Positions 59,043 through 64,000 of a DNA stretch of 64,000 nt are shown here, piece by piece. Source of the DNA: Caenimonas sedimenti (GTDB lineage Bacteria > Pseudomonadota > Gammaproteobacteria > Burkholderiales > Burkholderiaceae_C). The DNA is taken from the NCBI RefSeq assembly GCF_007833165.1, contig NZ_VOBQ01000008.1, forward strand, positions 186,001 through 250,000, given 5' to 3'. The notes below the pieces were generated by a model. That model was not told the origin of the DNA. It saw only the letters and a program-made list of their open reading frames with translations, and did no database searches. A program made the translations under genes and the position numbers. Position 1 is the stretch's first letter. Every line of letters begins with the position of its first letter.

Positions 59043-59834
59043 GTGAACGCCCTCACCCTGAATAACATCGAGGTCATCTACGACCACGTCTTCCTGGCCA
59101 TCAAAGGTGTTTCCATCGAGGTACCGCAGGGCGGCATGGTCGCCCTGCTGGGCGCCAACGGTGCCGGCAAGAGCACCACGCTGAAGGCAGTGAGCGGGCT
59201 GCTCAAGTCGGAGCGTGGCCAGGTCACGCGTGGCGACGTGAAATTCATGGGCCAGGACATCGCCAAGCTGGCGCCGCAGGACCGGGTCAAGATCGGTATC
59301 GCCCAGGTGCTCGAAGGCCGTCGTGTCTTCGAGCACCTGACGCCCGACGAAAACCTCATCGCGGCTTCTGCCGTGCATGGCGGCAAGGCCGACATGGAAC
59401 GCAACCGCGACCGGGTGTACTCCTACTTCCCCCGCCTGCACCAGCGCCGCACCGCCAAGTCGGGCTACCTGTCCGGCGGCGAACAGCAGATGCTGGCGAT
59501 CGCCAGGGCCCTGATGACGCAGCCCAAGCTGCTCATGCTCGACGAGCCCAGCCTTGGCCTGGCGCCGGTGATCGTGGCTGAGATCTTCGAGATCATCCGG
59601 CGCATCAACCGCGATGAAGGCATGTCGATCCTGCTGGTCGAGCAGAACGCCATCGCCGCGCTGGACGTCGTGTCGCACGGCTACCTGATCGAGAACGGCC
59701 GCGTCGTCATGCACGAGAAGGCCGAGGTCATGAAGAACAACCCGGACATCCGCGAGGCCTACCTCGGCGGCGCCGAGGGCCGCGATTTCAAGGAGATCAA
59801 GCACTACCGGCGCCGCAAGCGCTGGCTGGCCTGA
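59043..59834 (+). CDS. livF: branched-chain-type ABC transporter ATPase (LivF-like)
   Basis: 263 residues; Walker A GANGAGKST (38-46), signature LSGGEQQML, Walker B LLMLDEPSLGLAP, switch His replaced in the usual LivF way (LLVEQNA). C-terminal extension EIKHYRRRKRWLA is basic and unusual for the family. GTG start at 59043. Second ATPase of the transporter, separated from the LivG-like ATPase by the synthetase, both permeases and both binding proteins. Confidence 0.93.
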   Translation: MNALTLNNIEVIYDHVFLAIKGVSIEVPQGGMVALLGANGAGKSTTLKAVSGLLKSERGQVTRGDVKFMGQDIAKLAPQDRVKIGIAQVLEGRRVFEHLTPDENLIAASAVHGGKADMERNRDRVYSYFPRLHQRRTAKSGYLSGGEQQMLAIARALMTQPKLLMLDEPSLGLAPVIVAEIFEIIRRINRDEGMSILLVEQNAIAALDVVSHGYLIENGRVVMHEKAEVMKNNPDIREAYLGGAEGRDFKEIKHYRRRKRWLA

Positions 59835-59853
59835 TCCTGCCAGCGGCAGCGCT

Positions 59854-60771
59854 GTGTCTGAACGCACGATAGCGAAGCTGCTCGAGCGGCTGCGGCGGCT
59901 GCCGCCGCAGACCTCGCTCACCCTCGGGCAGTTGCGCGCGCAGTATGAGCGCGCCCATGTCGCCTTCCCCTTGGAGGGCGAGGTCACGCTGCAAGTGCTC
60001 GACACCGGCCCTGTGCGCGGTGAATGGCTGCTGCCCGCAGGCGCCAGCGATGCCGTCGTGCTGTACCTGCATGGCGGCGGCTATGTCATCGGCTCGCCAC
60101 GCTCGCACCGCCACCTTGCGGCGGACATCGCTCTGGCCGCCGGCACCCGCGCGTTCACGCTCGACTACCGGCTGGCACCCGAGCACCCTTTTCCAGCCGC
60201 GCTGGACGACGCCGTGGTCGCCTACCGCTGGCTGATTGCGTCACAGCGGGTCAAGCCCGGCCGCATCGTCCTGGCCGGCGACTCGGCCGGCGGCGGGCTG
60301 GTGCTGACGACCCTGGTTGCGCTGCGCGAAGCCGGCCTGCCGCTGCCGGCCGCCGGTGTGTGCATTTCGCCCTGGACCGACCTCAGCTGCAGCCTGCCAG
60401 CGTGCGATCCTCAGCGGCCCAGCCACGACCCGCTGATCGACCACGCCGTGCTGCGTGCCATGGCCCATGCGACCATGGGTCGACGCAGCCTGCGCGACCC
60501 GCGTGTGTCGCCGCTGTTCGCCGATCTTCGCGGCCTGCCTCCGCTGCTCGTGCAGGTCGCCGGCGGCGAGGCTTTGGTCGATGACGCCCGACAACTGGCC
60601 CTCGCCGCCAGCGAGGCCGGCGTGCACACCACGCTTGAAGTCTGGCCGCGCATGATTCACGTCTGGCACTGGTACGCGCGCATGCTCGACGAAGGCCAGC
60701 AGGCCATCGAACGCGTCGCGCAATTCATGCACGGGGCGCTGCGGCAACGCGCCGAGGCTGATCCGGCTTGA
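59854..60771 (+). CDS. HSL-family alpha/beta hydrolase (esterase)
   Basis: 305 residues, hormone-sensitive-lipase family: oxyanion HGGGY (73-77), nucleophile Ser144 in GDSAGGG, DYRLAPEHPFPAALDD, an acid in GEALVDDA and a catalytic His in MIHVWHW. No signal peptide, so cytoplasmic. GTG start at 59854, 19 bases after the LivF-like stop; last gene of the transporter operon. It may release an acid from an imported ester or lactone before activation by the synthetase (inference). Converges with the DUF35 gene at 60788. Confidence 0.87.
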   Translation: MSERTIAKLLERLRRLPPQTSLTLGQLRAQYERAHVAFPLEGEVTLQVLDTGPVRGEWLLPAGASDAVVLYLHGGGYVIGSPRSHRHLAADIALAAGTRAFTLDYRLAPEHPFPAALDDAVVAYRWLIASQRVKPGRIVLAGDSAGGGLVLTTLVALREAGLPLPAAGVCISPWTDLSCSLPACDPQRPSHDPLIDHAVLRAMAHATMGRRSLRDPRVSPLFADLRGLPPLLVQVAGGEALVDDARQLALAASEAGVHTTLEVWPRMIHVWHWYARMLDEGQQAIERVAQFMHGALRQRAEADPA

Positions 60772-60787
60772 TGGCGGCTGCGCCGGC

Positions 60788-61180
60788 TCAGGCCGGCGTG
60801 AACACCGGCAATGGCGGCCCGCCCTCGCTGGCGCTGAACTTCAACGTCACCGGCTGTCCGATGCGCACCGCGTCGGCATCGGCATCGACGATGTTGCTCA
60901 TCATCGTAGGACCTTCTGCGAGTGTCACATAGGCGATGATGTAGGGTACCTCGGCGCGCCGCATGACGCTGAAGCTGTAGATCGTGCCCTTGCCGCTGGC
61001 TTGCCGCCATTGCACGCGTTCGCTGCCGCAGAACGGGCAAGCTGCGCGCGGGTAGTGGTGGTGGTCGCCGCAGTCGTCGCACTGCTTGACCAGCAGGCGA
61101 CCTTCGCCGGCGGCGTCCCAGAAGGCCTTCGTCTCCGGGTAGACCGTGGGGGCGACCAGCTTGCGTTCCTTGATCAGCAT
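60788..61180 (-). CDS. DUF35 (Zn-ribbon plus OB-fold) partner protein
   Basis: 130 residues from the ATG at 61180. Zinc ribbon QCDDCGDHHHYPRAACPFCG with four Cys (34-51), then an OB-fold with GKGTIYSFSVMRR. It starts 2 bases after the stop of the thiolase-like gene 61183-62349 and is surely its partner. Last gene of the minus-strand operon entering from the right edge. Binds acyl-CoA and is probably required for activity of the thiolase-like protein. Confidence 0.88.
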   Translation of the reverse strand: MLIKERKLVAPTVYPETKAFWDAAGEGRLLVKQCDDCGDHHHYPRAACPFCGSERVQWRQASGKGTIYSFSVMRRAEVPYIIAYVTLAEGPTMMSNIVDADADAVRIGQPVTLKFSASEGGPPLPVFTPA

Positions 61181-61182
61181 AT

Positions 61183-62349
61183 TCACTCCCGCTCCATGAT
61201 CAGTGTGCCGCTGCCGTGGCGCGTGCCCAGCGAGCCGCCGGTTCCATGCGCCAGTGCGAGCCTGCAATTGGGCACTTGCACCTTCGGGTGCGCCTCGGCG
61301 CGCAGCTGGCGTACCGCCTCGATCACCTTGGTCATGCCGCCTCGGTTGCCCGGGTGGTTGTTGCACAAGCCGCCGCCGTCGGTGTTGAAGGGCAGCTTGC
61401 CGGAACCGGAGATCAGGTTGCCGTCGGCGACGAATCGGCCGCCCTCGCCCTTCTTGCAGAAGCCGAGGTCCTCCAGCGTCAGCAGCACGGTGATCGTGAA
61501 GCTGTCGTAGATCGACGCGTACTGGATGTCGGCGGGCTTCACGCCAGCCTCTGCGAATGCCGCCGGCCCGGTCCAGGCCGCGCCGGTGGTCAGCAGGTCG
61601 ACCTTGCCGCCGATCTGCGCGCGTATGAACTCGCCCGTACCGATGACCTTGACCGGCGGACGCTTGAGCTGGCGCGCTATCTCCGGCCGCACCACGACGA
61701 GCGCGCCGCCGCCGTCGCTGATGACGCAGCAGTCGAGCCGGTGCAGCGGGTCGGCGATCATCGGCGAGCCGACCACGTCCTTCACCGTCACCACGTCGCG
61801 CACCATCGCGTGCGGGTTGTGCTGGGCGTGGTGCGACGCAGCCACGCGGATCCAGGCCAGCTGTTCGCTGGTGGTGCCGTGCTCGTGCATGTGGCGCATG
61901 GCCGCCATGGCATACATGTTGACGGTGGTCGGAGCGTAGGGCAGCTCGAACGGCACGTCAGGCGCGGGGCCGTAGTTGCGCGGCGCGGTGCCCGTGGCCA
62001 TGCCCTCGGCCTTGGGCCGTCCGGCCAGCGTGATCAATGCCACGTTGCAGCGGCCGGCGGCGATGGCCGCTGCGGCATGGGCGACGTGCACTACGTAAGA
62101 CGAGCCACCGGTCTCTGTGGTGTCGACGTACCTGAGTGTCATGCCCATGTAATCGACCATGCTCATTGCACCCAGGCCCGGTGCGTCCCCGGCGCAGAAG
62201 TAGCCGTCGACGTCACGCATCGTAAGCCCGGCGTCGGCGAGCGCGCCGCGCGCGACCTCGGCATGCAGTTGCGCCACCGACTTGTCGTCGGCGCGCCGGA
62301 TCGGGTGCTCGTAGGCCCCCGCGATGTAGGCCTTGCCCTTCAGGCTCAT
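61183..62349 (-). CDS. thiolase-like lipid-transfer protein (SCP-x/Ltp family), aldolase candidate
   Basis: 388 residues. Thiolase-superfamily landmarks: CCVISDGGGALVVV, YDSFTITVLLTLEDLGFC, FNTDGGGLCNNHPGNRGG and LAHGTGGSLGTRHGSGTL. The segment where thiolases carry the nucleophilic Cys reads TETGGSSYVVH, with Ser instead. Retention of the SCP-x core with loss of that Cys is the hallmark of Ltp2-type retro-aldolases. ATG at 62349 overlaps the MaoC stop by 4 bases. MaoC hydratase, this protein and DUF35 together would hydrate an enoyl-CoA and cleave the resulting beta-hydroxy acyl-CoA. Confidence 0.85.
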   Translation of the reverse strand: MSLKGKAYIAGAYEHPIRRADDKSVAQLHAEVARGALADAGLTMRDVDGYFCAGDAPGLGAMSMVDYMGMTLRYVDTTETGGSSYVVHVAHAAAAIAAGRCNVALITLAGRPKAEGMATGTAPRNYGPAPDVPFELPYAPTTVNMYAMAAMRHMHEHGTTSEQLAWIRVAASHHAQHNPHAMVRDVVTVKDVVGSPMIADPLHRLDCCVISDGGGALVVVRPEIARQLKRPPVKVIGTGEFIRAQIGGKVDLLTTGAAWTGPAAFAEAGVKPADIQYASIYDSFTITVLLTLEDLGFCKKGEGGRFVADGNLISGSGKLPFNTDGGGLCNNHPGNRGGMTKVIEAVRQLRAEAHPKVQVPNCRLALAHGTGGSLGTRHGSGTLIMERE

Positions 62350-62735
62350 GGATTTCCCTTCGCAGCCTTGACGGTGGCCGTACCCTTGATGACGTCCTGC
62401 CCCTTGCCGTTGCGCACCCACACGTCGTAAATCGACGGCCCGATACCCTCGCGCAGCTCGCCGCCGCCGGTCACGTCGTCGTCGATGCGCACGGGCTGCA
62501 CGAAGCGGATCTCCAGGTGAACGCGGTTCAGTGCGTCGGCGCCCAGCGTGTTCCTCAGCGCCTGCCAGATCAGCGCCACCGACATCGTGCCATGCGCGAT
62601 GATCCCGCCCATCGGGCTCCTGGCGGCAAACTCCTTGTCGACGTGAATCGGGTTGTAGTCGTTCGTCACCGCCGCGTAGGCCATGATAGTGTCGAAGTCG
62701 ACGTGCTTGGTCGACGTCTTCAGCTGCTTGTCCAT
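62346..62735 (-). CDS. MaoC-family enoyl-CoA hydratase (catalytic subunit)
   Basis: 129 residues, a compact MaoC protein with the full active site: TNDYNPIHVDKEFA (Asp26 and His31 at the standard spacing) and GGIIAHGTMS. Size and context match ChsH1-like subunits of steroid side-chain hydratases. It begins 9 bases from the stop of the next MaoC-like gene, which lacks these residues; the two are likely to form one heteromeric hydratase. Confidence 0.87.
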   Translation of the reverse strand: MDKQLKTSTKHVDFDTIMAYAAVTNDYNPIHVDKEFAARSPMGGIIAHGTMSVALIWQALRNTLGADALNRVHLEIRFVQPVRIDDDVTGGGELREGIGPSIYDVWVRNGKGQDVIKGTATVKAAKGNP

Positions 62736-62744
62736 GGTGGCCCC

Positions 62745-63146
62745 TTACTGCGCGACTAGCGTGGTCATGATGCCGCTGAACAGCAGCTCGCCCGAGCCCG
62801 CGGCGCGCGTCACACTGCGCACGCGCACCCACTTGCGGTCCTTCTTGACTTCCTTGTCCAGGCACCAAACTTCGGTGCGCAAGGTCTCGCCGATGTGCGG
62901 CATGCGCATAATGTTGAAAGTCTGCCCGCCGTGCACGCCACCGGGCGGACGCGGCGAGTTCAGCGTCAACACGGCGTCGATGATGATCATCGCCAGCATG
63001 CCGCCGGGCATGACGCCGGGGTCGTTGTCGTTCGGGTACACGCTGCGCCACTTGGCGATGGTCGCCTCGTCAACGCTGAAGTCGCGCGTGCCGTAGCTCT
63101 TGCCAGGCTCGTAGTGGTCGTAGTTGAAGATGGCGGGGTCACTCAT
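62745..63146 (-). CDS. MaoC-like protein without catalytic residues (probable partner subunit)
   Basis: 133 residues from the ATG at 63146, overlapping the DUF35 stop by ATGA. Hot-dog outline: FNYDHYEPGKSYGTRDFSVDEA, then VMPGGMLAMIIIDAV and GGVHGGQTFNIMRMPHIGETLRTEV. The Asp/His pair is absent. In ChsH1-ChsH2 hydratases one MaoC subunit is catalytic and the other shapes a large acyl pocket; here the non-catalytic MaoC and the DUF35 protein are separate adjacent genes, whereas ChsH2 carries both in one chain. Function inferred from this parallel. Confidence 0.77.
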   Translation of the reverse strand: MSDPAIFNYDHYEPGKSYGTRDFSVDEATIAKWRSVYPNDNDPGVMPGGMLAMIIIDAVLTLNSPRPPGGVHGGQTFNIMRMPHIGETLRTEVWCLDKEVKKDRKWVRVRSVTRAAGSGELLFSGIMTTLVAQ

Positions 63147-63562
63147 GATTTTGCGGGCTCTACTTGCGGAACCTTCTGTTCGGTGCCGGAGCGGGTCTCG
63201 TAGCAAACACGCACGCGCATGCCGATCTTCACCGTCGCCGGATCGCAGTTCAGCACGTTGCACATGAAACGGAAGCCCTCGTCCAGGTCCACCAGCGCAA
63301 GAACGTAGGGCGTGTCAGCGGCGAACGATGACAACGGCGCGCGGTGGATCACCGAGAAGCTGGCCACGCGCCCGAGACCGACGGCAACCTGCCATTCGTG
63401 CTTGGTGCTGTGGCAATGCACGCAGGCGTAGCGCGAATAGAACTGCGCCTTGCCGCAGGCGCTGCAGCGCTGGAAGCGGAACTCGCCCTGGTTCGCGCCC
63501 TCCCAATACGGCCGGCTGATGTTGTCCGGCACCGGCATCGGCTTGGTTTGCACTTCGGCCAT
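63143..63562 (-). CDS. DUF35 (Zn-ribbon plus OB-fold) partner protein
   Basis: 139 residues from the ATG at 63562 (GGGAGG upstream). N-terminal helix with ISRPYWEGANQGEF, zinc ribbon RCSACGKAQFYSRYACVHCH (four Cys, about 32-50) and OB-fold GLGRVASFSVIHRAPLSSF. It follows the thiolase-like gene 63565 after 2 bases and overlaps the MaoC-like gene, so it could serve as partner to either thiolase-like protein of this operon. Confidence 0.88.
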   Translation of the reverse strand: MAEVQTKPMPVPDNISRPYWEGANQGEFRFQRCSACGKAQFYSRYACVHCHSTKHEWQVAVGLGRVASFSVIHRAPLSSFAADTPYVLALVDLDEGFRFMCNVLNCDPATVKIGMRVRVCYETRSGTEQKVPQVEPAKS

Positions 63563-63564
63563 GG

Positions 63565-64000
63565 TCAGGCCCTCCCCATGATGATCGAGCAGTGGCCGGA
63601 AAAGATGCCGCCCAGCGTGTGGGCCAGCGCCACCTCGGCGTCTTTGACCTGGCGCGGCCCGCATTCACCGCGCAACTGGCGTACCGCCTCGACGACATGA
63701 AACATGCCGCCGGCCGCACCCGACGAGCCGTACGACAGCAAGCCGCCGTTGGTATTGACGGGAAAGCGCCCTCCGATAGCGAGCTCTCCGGCCAGCGCCG
63801 CCGGGCCGGCCTCGCCACGGCCGTAGAAGCCCATCGACTCCAGCGTGATGAGCAAGGTGCTGGTGAAGCAGTCGTAGATGTGAGCGCAGTCGACGTCCTT
63901 GTGTTTGAGCCCGGCCTGGGCCAGTGCATCGGCGGCCGACTCCTTGCAGCCGAAATCGACCAGCGACGGCGCCGCGAAGATGTGCTCGTGCGTGTGGCCT
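63565..64000 (-). CDS. thiolase-like lipid-transfer protein (SCP-x/Ltp family), 5' end outside window
   Basis: C-terminal 144 or so residues of a third SCP-x/Ltp-family protein; the gene runs off the right edge, so its start and the nucleophile region cannot be judged. Visible: YDCFTSTLLITLESMGFYGRGEAG, FPVNTNGGLLSYGSSGAAGG and ALAHTLGGIFSGHCSIIMG. The GHPxG-like segment is altered (YGSSGAAGG), as in the copy at 44074. Upstream-most gene seen of the minus-strand operon ending at 60788; its partner is probably the DUF35 protein at 63143. Confidence 0.85.
   Translation of the reverse strand, partial: GHTHEHIFAAPSLVDFGCKESAADALAQAGLKHKDVDCAHIYDCFTSTLLITLESMGFYGRGEAGPAALAGELAIGGRFPVNTNGGLLSYGSSGAAGGMFHVVEAVRQLRGECGPRQVKDAEVALAHTLGGIFSGHCSIIMGRA

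Noticed and set aside
38093-64000. Complete steroid degradation cluster
   Set aside because: No 3-ketosteroid dehydrogenase, KshA/B, HsaA-D or extradiol dioxygenase genes are present; only modules resembling side-chain and late-ring steps are seen.
1-64000. Mobile elements, tRNA, rRNA, CRISPR, replication origins
   Set aside because: No transposase, integrase, tRNA-like fold, direct-repeat array or DnaA-box cluster was found on reading either strand.

Overview
The window is high-GC DNA (GC-rich third codon positions throughout) and reads as a chromosomal catabolic island of a Betaproteobacterium, most likely Burkholderiales. Three orphan tripartite-tricarboxylate (Bug/TctC) binding proteins, the style of the TetR and IclR regulators and a Liv-type ABC transporter fit that group. 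I see no rRNA, tRNA, CRISPR, IS element, integrase or plasmid function. I count 63 protein genes, packed so tightly that no gene-free stretch exceeds about 210 bases. Many neighbours overlap by 4 bases (ATGA/GTGA), a sign of long operons. Almost every gene acts on acyl-CoA thioesters.

Layout. 1-9621: a lone MaoC-like gene, a coupled acyl-CoA dehydrogenase (ACAD) pair, class III CoA-transferases, a crotonase, two Bug proteins and hot-dog thioesterases. 9670-22779 (minus): a 13-gene operon headed by a methylcrotonyl/geranyl-CoA-carboxylase-type carboxyltransferase, then crotonase, biotin carboxylase, ACADs, thioesterases, SDRs, a MaoC-like protein and another crotonase. 22988-30842 (minus): a second operon with ACAD, crotonase, a second carboxyltransferase and biotin carboxylase, an HMG-CoA-lyase-like protein and an MFS transporter. 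31052-36895 (plus): TetR regulator, MaoC protein, ETF-ubiquinone oxidoreductase, two SDRs and a CoA-transferase. 36899-39220 (minus): alpha-methylacyl-CoA racemase and a nitronate-monooxygenase-like flavoprotein. 39256-49977 (plus): IclR regulator, Bug protein, MaoC, ACADs, CoA-transferase, a thiolase-like/DUF35 pair, a PaaK-like ligase and a two-subunit CoA-transferase-like enzyme resembling IpdAB. 49984-51513 (minus): an MmgE/PrpD protein. 51691-60771 (plus): a complete branched-chain-type ABC importer with two paralogous binding proteins, an acyl-CoA synthetase embedded between its genes, and an esterase. 60788-64000 (minus): two further thiolase-like/DUF35 pairs around a catalytic/non-catalytic MaoC pair, cut by the right edge.

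How the parts may work together (inference). The importer and the synthetase 52478-54421 would bring in a carboxylic acid and activate it. ACADs feed electrons through ETF to the dedicated ETF-QO. The racemase fixes alpha-methyl stereochemistry. The two carboxylases, with hydratase and HMG-CoA-lyase-like partners, would deal with beta-methyl branches as in the atu/liu pathways of acyclic terpenes and leucine. The thiolase-like proteins whose active-site region is in the window lack a recognisable nucleophilic Cys; with DUF35/MaoC partners and an IpdAB-like pair they resemble the aldolytic and ring-opening modules of steroid catabolism. The likely substrate class is therefore a branched, probably alicyclic or isoprenoid carboxylate. 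Its identity cannot be read from the sequence. A shared 21-bp element (one mismatch) before both carboxylase operons, the second copy beside tetR, points to common control by the TetR protein.
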